From positions 12,684 to 76,683 of the forward strand of contig CAYHFD010000001.1 in assembly GCA_964355855.1 (NCBI GenBank): DNA of 64,000 nt. The letters are read 5' to 3'. Below are positions 24,940 through 33,058 of the stretch, piece after piece. The translations under genes and the position numbers were made by a program. The notes beneath the pieces are model-generated. The model was not told where the DNA came from. It was given only the letters and a program-made list of their open reading frames with translations, and ran no database searches. This DNA comes from XYD1-FULL-44-32 sp964355855. GTDB lineage: Bacteria > Patescibacteriota > Minisyncoccia > Phycocordibacterales > XYD1-FULL-46-19. Positions within the stretch are counted from its first letter, which is position 1. Each line of letters starts with the position of its first letter.

Positions 24940-25011
24940 TGCCCCCGGCAAGAATCGAACTTACATCAGCTCGTTAGGAGTGAGCCGTTCTATCCATTGA
25001 ACTACGGGGGC
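24940..25011 (-). tRNA. tRNA-Arg (CCU), CCA not encoded
   Basis: Acceptor GCCCCCG/CGGGGGC, D arm GTTC/GAAC, anticodon stem GCTCA/CGAGC (closing A-C mismatch) around CTCCTAA (anticodon CCT), T arm GTAAG-TTCGATT-CTTGC, discriminator A. Confidence 0.9.
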
Positions 25012-25017
25012 AAAGTA

Positions 25018-25041
25018 AAAATGAGCTCACGCTCATTTTTG
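25018..25041. terminator. terminator downstream of glutaredoxin gene
   Basis: AAAATGAGC-TCAC-GCTCATTTTT hairpin, between the glutaredoxin gene and tRNA-Arg. Confidence 0.65.
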
Positions 25042-25060
25042 CATAAATTTATAACTTAGG

Positions 25061-25321
25061 CTATAAGCCAAGCTGAGATTTTATTCTATCCTCATCAAAA
25101 CCAATGGTCATTTCCGCTGGCCCTGAGGGATTTGAAGGGTCGCTAATAAAAATTACCGGCACGCCCATCTGTCCGCTCTTATCAATCATTTCTTTCGCTT
25201 TGGCCCGATCGGCTACCACATCAATATCCTCGAAAGCCACATTATTGGCCTTAAAAAAATCCTTGGCCATATGACAGAAGTGGCAGGTGGAAGTGCTGTA
25301 AATGACAACTTTTTTATTCAT
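25061..25321 (-). CDS. glutaredoxin-like protein
   Basis: 86 residues of thioredoxin fold with active site C13-H-F-C16, cis-Pro motif MGVPVIF, and a C-terminal GFDEDRI. Dithiol glutaredoxin/NrdH type. In a cell probably without glutathione it may be reduced by the TrxR encoded at 4792-5724. It starts 27 bases after the RNHCP gene stop on the same strand. Confidence 0.88.
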   Translation of the reverse strand: MNKKVVIYSTSTCHFCHMAKDFFKANNVAFEDIDVVADRAKAKEMIDKSGQMGVPVIFISDPSNPSGPAEMTIGFDEDRIKSQLGL

Positions 25322-25348
25322 AAAAATTGAAAACTAAGGGTAATTGAC

Positions 25349-25645
25349 CTATTGTATCACACGCTCTAGATAGTCGGAAATATCATCTGTCAAAGCAGTT
25401 TTATTACGTTTTTGGTAACCACAGTCCAAACATTTATGGGTAATAACAAATTCATCGCCATCTTTCTCCAGTTGCTCTGGTTCCATCAATCCCCCACACT
25501 CAGACCCTCGATCACCCGGATTTATATCGACATGTTTACTCCACAAACAAAATGGACAATGGTTGGTATAGCCATCACCCTTTACGTCTTTACCACAATA
25601 GCCACAAATAAAATCCTCTTTTACTTTTATAAAATTCTCAGCCAT
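25349..25645 (-). CDS. RNHCP domain protein
   Basis: 98 residues with zinc-binding CGYCG, NHCPFCLWSKHVD (RNHCP core), C-GG and CLDCGYQKRN. The ATG at 25645 is chosen: a longer frame runs through tRNA-Gly and is not credible. The start lies two bases after the tRNA-Gly discriminator, so 3-prime processing of the tRNA would leave a nearly leaderless mRNA. Molecular function of the family is unknown; probably RNA-related. Confidence 0.85.
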   Translation of the reverse strand: MAENFIKVKEDFICGYCGKDVKGDGYTNHCPFCLWSKHVDINPGDRGSECGGLMEPEQLEKDGDEFVITHKCLDCGYQKRNKTALTDDISDYLERVIQ

Positions 25646-25647
25646 AG

Positions 25648-25718
25648 TGCGGAATACGAGAATCGAACTCGTGTCTATTGCTTGGGAAGCAACCATTTTG
25701 CCACTAAACTAATTCCGC
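25648..25718 (-). tRNA. tRNA-Gly (CCC), CCA not encoded
   Basis: Acceptor GCGGAAT/ATTCCGC, D arm GTTT...AAAT, anticodon stem GTTGC/GCAAT around TTCCCAA (anticodon CCC), T arm ACGAG-TTCGATT-CTCGT, discriminator A. Its 5-prime half is duplicated at 25817-25839 plus 26148-26162, where the copy is split by a small mobile element. Confidence 0.93.
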
Positions 25719-25730
25719 AGAAATGATGCC

Positions 25731-25764
25731 TAACTTGATGTGTGGGTGAACTATATCCGCAAAA
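25731..25764 (-). repeat. degenerate tRNA-Gly 5-prime end joined to element terminus
   Basis: On the minus strand this reads TTTTGCGGATATAGTTC then ACCCACACATCAAG. Across the junction it matches the tRNA-Gly/element boundary at 26131-26162 at about 22 of 25 positions. It looks like an older insertion of the same element at the same tRNA site, now almost deleted. Confidence 0.6.
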
Positions 25765-25839
25765 TTACTACTGGATTTTCATAAATTATACTCGCATGAC
25801 TCGTTAATTTATGGAAGAAGCAACCATTTTGCCACTAAA

Positions 25840-26147
25840 CCCACACACTAACTTTTGTTTTGGAAAAGTTCTAAAGTTTTACCAATACGCTTGAGAAGCT
25901 GATTACGCGCTTGCCCCCTTAATTTTAAACTACTCTCCCTGTTGCGCGCCTCCTCCTCAATCGAATAAGCTTCATAATACAGTAGTTTAAACGGGCGTCT
26001 AGATTTGGTTGAACGAACTTTTCCTAAATTATGTTCTTCTAGACGTTTCTTTAAATCATTGGTTGAGCCAACATAAAGATCATGGTCTTTTAAACTTCCT
26101 AAAATATACAAGAAGAACATAATTTGAAACAAAAGTTAGTGTGTGGG
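25840..26147 (-). mobile_element. 308-bp inverted-repeat element encoding only a GIY-YIG nuclease
   Basis: Perfect 21-bp terminal inverted repeats starting CCCACACACTAACTTTTG (25840-25860 and 26127-26147). Flanked by direct repeats TAAA (25836-25839 and 26148-26151). It is inserted in the D-arm region of a tRNA-Gly half copy. The single ORF fills the whole element and its stop codon lies inside one inverted repeat. No transposase is present. Confidence 0.85.
25848..26120 (-). CDS. GIY-YIG (URI-type) endonuclease inside the element
   Basis: About 90 residues. LYILGS and YVGST form the GIY-YIG pair, followed by DLKKRLEEHN with the conserved Arg, KSRRPFKLLYYEAY, and a C-terminal EARNRESSLK with the catalytic Glu. 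Single-domain URI-like proteins are abundant in CPR and Bacteroidetes. An upstream TTG (26132) is possible but lies in the inverted repeat; the ATG at 26120 matches family starts. The last codons (QNKS-stop) are encoded by the inverted repeat. Confidence 0.88.
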   Translation of the reverse strand: MFFLYILGSLKDHDLYVGSTNDLKKRLEEHNLGKVRSTKSRRPFKLLYYEAYSIEEEARNRESSLKLRGQARNQLLKRIGKTLELFQNKS

Positions 26148-26171
26148 TAAACTAATTCCGCAATAAAAATT

Positions 26172-26564
26172 TTAAGAAAAAATATCCGCTAAAGCCTGCC
26201 AGCCCGCTGTCCACCAACCACCATTACTTTTATTATTTATTTTAACACTTGAGGTTGATTCTCCTTCCACGATAGTTATGACTTTCTCGCCTGGTTTTAG
26301 GACTGAATAATTTTTTCTTATTTCCTCTTCTTGACCTCGATCAGTGCGCAACCAGACTACTTTTTTTTGCAATTCGCTTTTTTGGCCCTCAAGTTCGGTC
26401 AAGCTACCTTCAGCTTGTTTTTTACCAGCTCCCGCCAAATGATTTTTAGCATACACGCCCCAAACAGCCTTACTCATAAAAAGCACCAACAGGAGCAAGG
26501 CAACAATAGTAACTTTAGAATATATAAACCGTCGCACCCGCCGTCGGCCTTGAAAATCTCTCAT
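26172..26564 (-). CDS. FtsB/DivIC-like septum formation protein
   Basis: 130 residues: basic N-terminus, one transmembrane helix (about 18-37), a coiled coil (about 48-75, KKQAEGSLTELEGQKSEL) and the family segment RGQEEEIRKNYSVLKPGEKVI. FtsB/DivIC proteins bridge early and late divisome parts. The spacer to lepA holds a small ORF on the other strand. Confidence 0.82.
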   Translation of the reverse strand: MRDFQGRRRVRRFIYSKVTIVALLLLVLFMSKAVWGVYAKNHLAGAGKKQAEGSLTELEGQKSELQKKVVWLRTDRGQEEEIRKNYSVLKPGEKVITIVEGESTSSVKINNKSNGGWWTAGWQALADIFS

Positions 26565-26585
26565 ATTAGAATTATACTACACTCC

Positions 26586-26699
26586 ATGTTATACGGACGC
26601 AATCAGCAGAAATATATCAGAATCATTGCTATGGTGGTAGGAGTGCTTACCATTATTAGCATGGTTGCCTTGTACTCTCTGCCCTTCCTATTCAACTGA
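26586..26699 (+). CDS. 37-residue membrane peptide
   Basis: Starts ATG 26586, with a basic N-terminus (MLYGRNQQKYIR) and one hydrophobic helix to near the end. It is divergent from the FtsB-like gene and overlaps the lepA 3-prime end by 12 bases on the opposite strand. The clean N-in topology suggests a real micro-membrane protein, but evidence is limited. Confidence 0.45.
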   Translation: MLYGRNQQKYIRIIAMVVGVLTIISMVALYSLPFLFN

Positions 26700-28490
26700 T
26701 TTCATCATCTTTAAGAAAACGTCCTGCGGGATGTTAACCTTGCCGATTTTTTGCATTTTCTTCTTACCTTTTTTCTGTTTCTCCCGCAGTTTCATTTTGC
26801 GGGTAATGTCTCCGCCATAAAGATAGTCTGTTACATCTTTGCGTAAAGCCGAAATAGTCCGGGAAGAAATAATTCGTCCCATGGCTTTGGCTTGAATTTT
26901 TATAGTAATAAGTTGCTTAGGCAAAAGCTTTTTTAGCTTATCGGCCGCTTCGGCGGCTTCGGTTTCAACTCGTCGGCGAGCCACTATCCGCGTGAAGGCA
27001 CCAATAATGTCTTCGTTTATCAAAACATCAAGGCGCACGACATCGGCCAGGCGACTATCGATCATCACATATGAAAAACTCGCGTAACCCGAGGTTACAC
27101 TTTTTACTTCATCAAAAAAGTTTCGCATTAGCTCGCGCAGGGGCATTTCAATAGTCAAGTTAGTCCGGTTATCGCCAAAGTTATCCATATCAGAAATATC
27201 GGCTTCATGCTCGTATAAAATAGCCATTAAACTATTCAGATAATTTACCGGTAATATCAATTTAACCTTGACCCAAGTTTCCAATACTTCTTTATTTTTT
27301 AAGTCTTCTGGAAAAAGATGGGGGGAATAAATGGTTTCCACTTCATTGGTTTTAATATCACGAACATCGTAGCTAATAGTTGGGGTAGCAATAATGAGTG
27401 ACAAACTGAACTCGCGACGCAAACGCTCGGTAATTATTTCCAAATGTAACATACCCAAAAAACCACAACGAAAACCTCGCCCCAGCGAGCCAGACGATTC
27501 TTCTTCAAAGGATAGCGCGGCATCTTCTAACTGAAGCCGTTCGAGTGATTGACGCAAAATGGGAAAATCATCCTGGCCTTCTGGATAAATACTGGCCCAA
27601 ACCACCGGCGGAGCGGTTTTATAACCCGGCACCGCCGGCAAAGGATTTATCGGCTGAACCAAAGTGTCACCCACCTTGGTCCCACCAGCCGCCTTGATAC
27701 CGGTCACCACGTAGCCTATTTCGCCAGCTTTAATTTCATTAATAACTGTTTTGACTGGCGCAAACACACCCGCTTCAAGAATAGTAAATTTTTCACCGGA
27801 AGCCGCAAAAACAAGAGTGTCTCCTTTTTTTAGTGAGCCATCTACTACTCGCACATACACAATCACTCCGCGATGAGTTGAATATTCAAAATCAAACACC
27901 AAACCCCTAGTGCCACCCCGGCCAGCATATTCAGATTCTGGCGGTGGTATTTTATCAATAATAGTCGAAAACAAACCAACTACTCCTTCTCCAGTCTTAC
28001 CTGAAACTGCTACAATATCTTCTCGCTTACAACCCAAAAGTTTAACCACTTCTTCTTTGGTTTCCTCTACACGAGCGCTGGGTAAATCTATTTTATTGAT
28101 CACTGGGATAATCAGCAGATTTTCCGCGCGGGCCATGTCAAGCACCGACAAGGTCTGGGCCTGCACACCTTGGGTGGCGTCAATAAGAAGTAGCACCCCC
28201 TCAACCGCCTTTAGTGCCCGCGACACCTCATAAGAGAAATCAATATGGCCAGGCGTATCAATTAAATTTAGAACATAGGTTTTACCCCCAGCCTCATATC
28301 TCATCCGCACTGGTTGCATTTTTATCGTTATGCCCCGCTCTCGCTCTAGGTCCATAGAATCAAGAACTTGTTCTTTCATCTTTCGTTTTTCAATCGTCGA
28401 AGTCACCTCTAGCATGCGATCGGCTAGGGTTGATTTGCCATGGTCAATATGAGCAATTATCGAGAAATTGCGGACAAATTCATTTCGCAT
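26688..28490 (-). CDS. lepA: elongation factor 4 (LepA)
   Basis: Translational GTPase that acts on stalled or back-translocating ribosomes. 600 residues. G1 AHIDHGKST at 13-21, G3 DTPGH at 78-82, G4 NKID at 132-135. The C-terminal LepA-specific domain includes RRRVETEAAEAADKLKKL and ends with the basic tail KMKLREKQKKGKKKM. Full length. Confidence 0.98.
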   Translation of the reverse strand: MRNEFVRNFSIIAHIDHGKSTLADRMLEVTSTIEKRKMKEQVLDSMDLERERGITIKMQPVRMRYEAGGKTYVLNLIDTPGHIDFSYEVSRALKAVEGVLLLIDATQGVQAQTLSVLDMARAENLLIIPVINKIDLPSARVEETKEEVVKLLGCKREDIVAVSGKTGEGVVGLFSTIIDKIPPPESEYAGRGGTRGLVFDFEYSTHRGVIVYVRVVDGSLKKGDTLVFAASGEKFTILEAGVFAPVKTVINEIKAGEIGYVVTGIKAAGGTKVGDTLVQPINPLPAVPGYKTAPPVVWASIYPEGQDDFPILRQSLERLQLEDAALSFEEESSGSLGRGFRCGFLGMLHLEIITERLRREFSLSLIIATPTISYDVRDIKTNEVETIYSPHLFPEDLKNKEVLETWVKVKLILPVNYLNSLMAILYEHEADISDMDNFGDNRTNLTIEMPLRELMRNFFDEVKSVTSGYASFSYVMIDSRLADVVRLDVLINEDIIGAFTRIVARRRVETEAAEAADKLKKLLPKQLITIKIQAKAMGRIISSRTISALRKDVTDYLYGGDITRKMKLREKQKKGKKKMQKIGKVNIPQDVFLKMMKSVE

Positions 28491-28551
28491 ATGGTAATAC
28501 TAGCGGAAAAAGGACGAAGGGCAAGTTGTCTGGGCTTAAACCTAGATAAAA

Positions 28552-30228
28552 TTATATTTCCTCTTCCTCCACCCGAATTGGTTCCCGCCACACCCTGGCC
28601 GACAAAGCATTGGTAAACTCGGCCAACTCGACACTTTTTAAAATAAAAAAAATCAAAATAGCTGACATAATTCCCGACACTCCGGCCCCTAGACCTTGCA
28701 AAAATATGCCAACATAAGTCTCCTGATCAACATATGGAGCAAGTAATAGTAAACTATGATAGGTAACAAAACCAGCTACCACTGCCGCGGAAAAAGAACG
28801 AAAGGCCGACTGATATACCAACGGACTAAAAGCCCCAAAGTCTCGGCGAAACACCCACCAATAAATAATGGCGTTTAGGGTCAGACCAAGAGAGTAGGCC
28901 AAAGGTAGAGTCAAAATAATAGTTCCTGGTACATTGTCGACCCGCAATAGTAATTCTATAAAATAGCGAAAAACTAAAACATTTTTGAAAAAATAAATTA
29001 AAATAAAAGCTAAAATAATTACCCCTATCGATGATATAATATTAGCCAAAAGAGGCACTTTAGTCCGACCACTAGCATAATAGACCCGAACAAAAAGCTG
29101 CACAAAACTCTGGGCCACAACTGAAACCACAAACACCGCTAAGCCCGCGGCTACTAACCTAGTGTCTGACCAACTAAAATTTCCCGCCCCCAAAATGACG
29201 CGCACGATTTGGGCGCGCAGGACAATAAAAAGCACCATGGCCGGCAGTGACCAAAAAAAGATGTGGCGAATCGCCGTTTCTATTTTACCGACAAATTTTT
29301 TGGTTTCCCCTCTCGAAAAAAGAGCAGCTAGAGTTGGAAAGGCGGCCACCGAATAGCTAACCCCAATTATAATAAGTGGGACCGATTGTAAGTTAAAGGC
29401 CAAATTAAATACTGTAATTGAACCGACGGCCATCAATGATCCAAGGGCCACCAAAACCGCTAGCGATATTTGATGGGTGGCTAAAGTAAGGGTTCGAGGC
29501 AAAGACATAAACACCACTTCTTTTATTTCTTTGAAATTTATATGAACTGTAAATGACGGCAATAGACCAAGCCGATAAACACTGGGCAGTTGAATGAGCA
29601 TGTGCAAAACAGCGCCAACAATCACACCCCAGACCAATCCAACCAAACCCATTGTTGGATAGAAAAAAACTATACCCACAATTATACCAAGATTGTATAA
29701 AACTGGACTTAGAATATACGCAAAAAATTTACGATAGCTTTGGGTTATGCCACCCAAAAAGTTAGACAACCCCAAAAGTAGGGGCGATAAGAGTAAAATT
29801 CGTGAAAGTAAAATCAATTCTTGTTTAGCTTCTGGCGTAAAACCCGGGGCAATCAAACCAGAAAAATACGGCATTGTTATGAAAAAAAACAAACCCATTA
29901 AACAGGTCGTTCCCACAAACACCGTACTAACACCACTTAAAAACCGGCGAACTTTTTCTTCTCCTCCTTCCTCTTTCTTTTTTAAAATAAAAGGAATTAA
30001 AACAGTGACAGATACCACCGACGCAAATGTGACATAAATTAGGTCAGGAATCCGAAAAGCCGAATAATATATATCTAGTTCGGTGCTGGCCCCAAAAGTA
30101 GAAGCTAACAAGCGGTCGCGTAGTAGAGCCAGCACTTGGGCCGCCAGTGAGGACATACCCAAAAGAAAGGCTGCTTGATGCAAGCCACTCCATTCCTTAT
30201 ACAAAAGTGAGAGTAGTCTAGTTACCAC
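28552..30228 (-). CDS. murJ: lipid II flippase MurJ
   Basis: 558-residue polytopic membrane protein (about 14 helices) of the MOP superfamily. MurJ moves lipid II outward for peptidoglycan synthesis. Motifs: SSLAAQVLALLRDRLLASTFGAS near the N-terminus and VLIPF. It follows the O-antigen-ligase-like gene by 12 bases on the same strand, suggesting co-transcription of envelope functions. Confidence 0.93.
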   Translation of the reverse strand: MVTRLLSLLYKEWSGLHQAAFLLGMSSLAAQVLALLRDRLLASTFGASTELDIYYSAFRIPDLIYVTFASVVSVTVLIPFILKKKEEGGEEKVRRFLSGVSTVFVGTTCLMGLFFFITMPYFSGLIAPGFTPEAKQELILLSRILLLSPLLLGLSNFLGGITQSYRKFFAYILSPVLYNLGIIVGIVFFYPTMGLVGLVWGVIVGAVLHMLIQLPSVYRLGLLPSFTVHINFKEIKEVVFMSLPRTLTLATHQISLAVLVALGSLMAVGSITVFNLAFNLQSVPLIIIGVSYSVAAFPTLAALFSRGETKKFVGKIETAIRHIFFWSLPAMVLFIVLRAQIVRVILGAGNFSWSDTRLVAAGLAVFVVSVVAQSFVQLFVRVYYASGRTKVPLLANIISSIGVIILAFILIYFFKNVLVFRYFIELLLRVDNVPGTIILTLPLAYSLGLTLNAIIYWWVFRRDFGAFSPLVYQSAFRSFSAAVVAGFVTYHSLLLLAPYVDQETYVGIFLQGLGAGVSGIMSAILIFFILKSVELAEFTNALSARVWREPIRVEEEEI

Positions 30229-30240
30229 CTTAGCGGGTAC

Positions 30241-32715
30241 TTAATTGGCGGGTTCGCTCGCCACTTCGTCAGCCTTGGCTGTATCATCACCTCCTTTGGT
30301 TTCATTGCCTGTATTTTCTTCTTCGCCACCTTTATTAGTATTTACCCCACCCACTCCAGCCAAAGCGTCGCGACCCGCCCGAATATTACGGATTATTTGT
30401 TTAACTTCGGCATTGTCAGGGTTAAATTTAGCAATCAATTCAAATTGCTCAATCGCTTTATCAGCTTGACCATTTTCCGCGTAAGCTAGACCCAAGAAAT
30501 ATGAAGCATTAGCATTTAGACCATTTGGACTAAGGGCCAAGACCCGTTGCATAGCGCTAATTGCTCCCACAAAATCACCCGAGCGGTAACGCAAGAAACC
30601 AAGTTGAAAATATAGACCCGAATCATTGGTAATAGTTTGCACCGCCTGTTCTAGGCGACGAATAGCCGCCGGCGCGCCAGTATTTTGAATATCTAGTTGG
30701 GCTAATAATAATATAGATGAACTGTAGTTAGATTTAATAGCCAGAGCTTGTTCTAGGTAGTCTCGGGCCGAAGTAAATTTATTTTGACTGATCTCTAAGC
30801 GCGCCAAAGCCAGTAATATCTCGGGATTATTTTTGTTGACCTTCAAAGCAGTTTGGTAGGTCGACAATGCCTGTTCGTAGGCCCCCGTTACCCCCAGTCC
30901 AGCTAGATACTCATAAACATTACCCAAAGACATAATATTAGCACTGTCAGATGGATTGATTTTGACGGCTTCTTCACTAGAACCAATAGCCGCGGTAATA
31001 ACATTTTGTAACAATGGTTGAATCTCTTCGATTTTACCTTCACTTGATGATAATAATTTGTTTAGTTCCTGAATTTTAACACTAGAGAACACGCGAAAAT
31101 ATAATGGATCGCCATTATTTAAATTGATGGCCTTTATTATATTAGAACTGGCCGACTCAACATTACCCACACTTAAGGCCGACAAGGCTTTTTGATAAGT
31201 AATAACCGACCACATGCGCTGAACCAATAAGTAGCCACTAGCGATGGTGATAATTAGGATTAGCACTAACACCAAAAGCGACACAAAATAGTTACGGGGA
31301 TTGGAATAAAATTTTATCGACAGTTGAGGTAGAGTTTTGCCGGCCACTAAAGAAGCCACAAAAATACCGGTCATAATGAAGAGGAAGGCAAAACCAAAAG
31401 CATCTGGGGTATAGACAATAGACATGACCCAAAAATAGACCATCCCAGTAAAAGATGAGACGATTAGAAACTTGGTTAAAGGGTCACTGGGTATATTTTT
31501 AGACGCCTGCCAGGCGGTATAGAGAATAGCAAATATAAACAAGAGCCAAGCCAATATCCCCACCGCCCCGGTCGTCACCGCAAAGGTCGGTATAATACCC
31601 ACCGCATCAGCAAAATTAACATTCCAATATTGCATTTCATTGACCAGACGTGGTTTATGAATTGACCAAGCGCTACTAAAATTACTTGGACCCACTCCGG
31701 TCAACGGATCTTTCAGTAACACCTCTTTTATCACCCCACCTGTACTAAGCCAACCCGGCCGAACCTCAACAAACGAAATATTTAATTGGTTATAAACAGA
31801 ACCAAGACCGTCAGCCAACAAACCACCAGGTCGACCCAAAATCAAAAACAGTAAAGCAATTAAAAGAACGAAAAAAGATGGCCTAAATATTTGTTTACCC
31901 TCCATACTGTTTTTGATTGTTTCCGGGGCATCCCCAGCTGTTCTTGAGGCGATAGAAAATACAAAAGTAAAAAGAGCCACTAGTCCAACCGCTAGCCAAG
32001 CAATAATAAAGTTGGTTAAAGCCAACATAAACACCGACAGAGAAAGTGAGGCAATAGCTAACCACTTTAAAATTCTCTTACTACCCAAAATTGGCAATTC
32101 AAGCATTAATAACGAAATGATAGCGGTAAAACCAAAATAAACACTCATTTCATACCATTTACCGATCAAGGTCTGAGGTAAATAATTAAAAATACCTGGT
32201 GCAAATGTACCACCAATTAAAAATACTAAAATATGAAATAACGCCACTACTACCGAAACTAACGATAAGGTTAGAAAGAAATTAAATAATCGTTTACGAC
32301 TATCAAACATCATCATTATCAGAAAAGACAAGAGTGATAATGCCAATATCGATAACATGGTTCCCGACTGATAAAGTGGTCCAACCAAAGAATACTTTGG
32401 ACTAGGAGAAAAAATACCCGCAATTAGGAAAGCAATCGGTAAAATTGGTAGAGCAAAGGTAATAATACTTTGAGGTAGTTTTATTTCCCCGGCCTGGAGT
32501 CGACCAACAATCCACAAGGCAATAGCCACCACCAAAATACCAAAAATAAAAAACTTCTTACTTACGTCTGGAGCCAGACCAAACATTGGAAAAGTTACCA
32601 GCGGTAAAAGAACTGCCCCTACAAACAGAACCCAAAATGAAGCCAGATCGGCGGTAATAAAAGATTTAATTGTAGGCTGAACTTCTTTGTCCATCAAATT
32701 TTTGACTATAGGCAT
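30241..32715 (-). CDS. O-antigen ligase-like membrane protein with C-terminal TPR
   Basis: 824 residues. About 12 transmembrane helices in residues 20-480, including a Wzy/WaaL-type loop with VGPSNFSSAW, then a helical region with tetratricopeptide repeats (about 580-790: e.g. NPEILLALARLEISQNKF and YFLGLAYAENGQADKAIEQ) and an acidic low-complexity tail. Such Wzy_C-TPR proteins are common in CPR. Likely acts in surface glycan or glycoprotein ligation. First gene of a unit with murJ. Confidence 0.85.
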   Translation of the reverse strand: MPIVKNLMDKEVQPTIKSFITADLASFWVLFVGAVLLPLVTFPMFGLAPDVSKKFFIFGILVVAIALWIVGRLQAGEIKLPQSIITFALPILPIAFLIAGIFSPSPKYSLVGPLYQSGTMLSILALSLLSFLIMMMFDSRKRLFNFFLTLSLVSVVVALFHILVFLIGGTFAPGIFNYLPQTLIGKWYEMSVYFGFTAIISLLMLELPILGSKRILKWLAIASLSLSVFMLALTNFIIAWLAVGLVALFTFVFSIASRTAGDAPETIKNSMEGKQIFRPSFFVLLIALLFLILGRPGGLLADGLGSVYNQLNISFVEVRPGWLSTGGVIKEVLLKDPLTGVGPSNFSSAWSIHKPRLVNEMQYWNVNFADAVGIIPTFAVTTGAVGILAWLLFIFAILYTAWQASKNIPSDPLTKFLIVSSFTGMVYFWVMSIVYTPDAFGFAFLFIMTGIFVASLVAGKTLPQLSIKFYSNPRNYFVSLLVLVLILIITIASGYLLVQRMWSVITYQKALSALSVGNVESASSNIIKAINLNNGDPLYFRVFSSVKIQELNKLLSSSEGKIEEIQPLLQNVITAAIGSSEEAVKINPSDSANIMSLGNVYEYLAGLGVTGAYEQALSTYQTALKVNKNNPEILLALARLEISQNKFTSARDYLEQALAIKSNYSSSILLLAQLDIQNTGAPAAIRRLEQAVQTITNDSGLYFQLGFLRYRSGDFVGAISAMQRVLALSPNGLNANASYFLGLAYAENGQADKAIEQFELIAKFNPDNAEVKQIIRNIRAGRDALAGVGGVNTNKGGEEENTGNETKGGDDTAKADEVASEPAN

Positions 32716-32782
32716 ATTATTTATTATCAGTTAGCTTTATATTTTTTTATTAGTATACTAGATTTGAGCTATAACCTCCAGT

Positions 32783-33019
32783 ATGAAGCCTATCCCCCAC
32801 CAATCCAAAAATCGCCTTACTGGTTGTATTTCTATCAGAAAAGCGGCCGAGATTTTACTGGTTTCCCTATCAGCCCTTAGAAAATGGGACCGAATGGGGA
32901 TATTAAAGGCCTACCGCAACCCAAAAAATAATTATCGCCTTTATCACATTAACGATTTACAAAAATTTGCCCAAGAGAAGGGCCTAAAATCTAAACCCAA
33001 ACGAATATTAAAAGACTGA
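32783..33019 (+). CDS. MerR-like helix-turn-helix protein, short
   Basis: 78 residues: a winged-HTH of MerR/excisionase type (SIRKAAEILLVSLSALRKWD then RNPKNNYRLYHINDLQKF) with no dimerisation or effector domain. Basic C-terminal tail. It is divergent from the O-antigen-ligase-like gene across a 67-bp spacer, which may be its operator region. Could be a xis-like factor or a local regulator. Confidence 0.8.
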   Translation: MKPIPHQSKNRLTGCISIRKAAEILLVSLSALRKWDRMGILKAYRNPKNNYRLYHINDLQKFAQEKGLKSKPKRILKD

Positions 33020-33025
33020 AAGCAA

Positions 33026-33054
33026 AAACCCCCGCGTAAGCGGGGGTTTTCGAT
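33026..33054. terminator. bidirectional terminator between HTH gene and rnpB
   Basis: AAAAACCCCCGC-GTAA-GCGGGGGTTTT. Serves the HTH gene on the plus strand and rnpB on the minus strand. Confidence 0.85.
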
Positions 33055-33058
33055 ATAA

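Larger units (their letters stand above)
25817..26162 (-). pseudogene. partial second tRNA-Gly (5-prime half) split by an inserted element
   Basis: Removing 25840-26147 plus one TAAA restores the first ~34 bases of tRNA-Gly, from GCGGAAT to the first anticodon base, identical to the intact gene. Beyond that the sequence diverges, so it is a half-gene copy, not a functional tRNA. Confidence 0.8.

Noticed and set aside
25349..25696. RNHCP protein starting at 25696
   Set aside because: The first 17 codons would be tRNA-Gly sequence.
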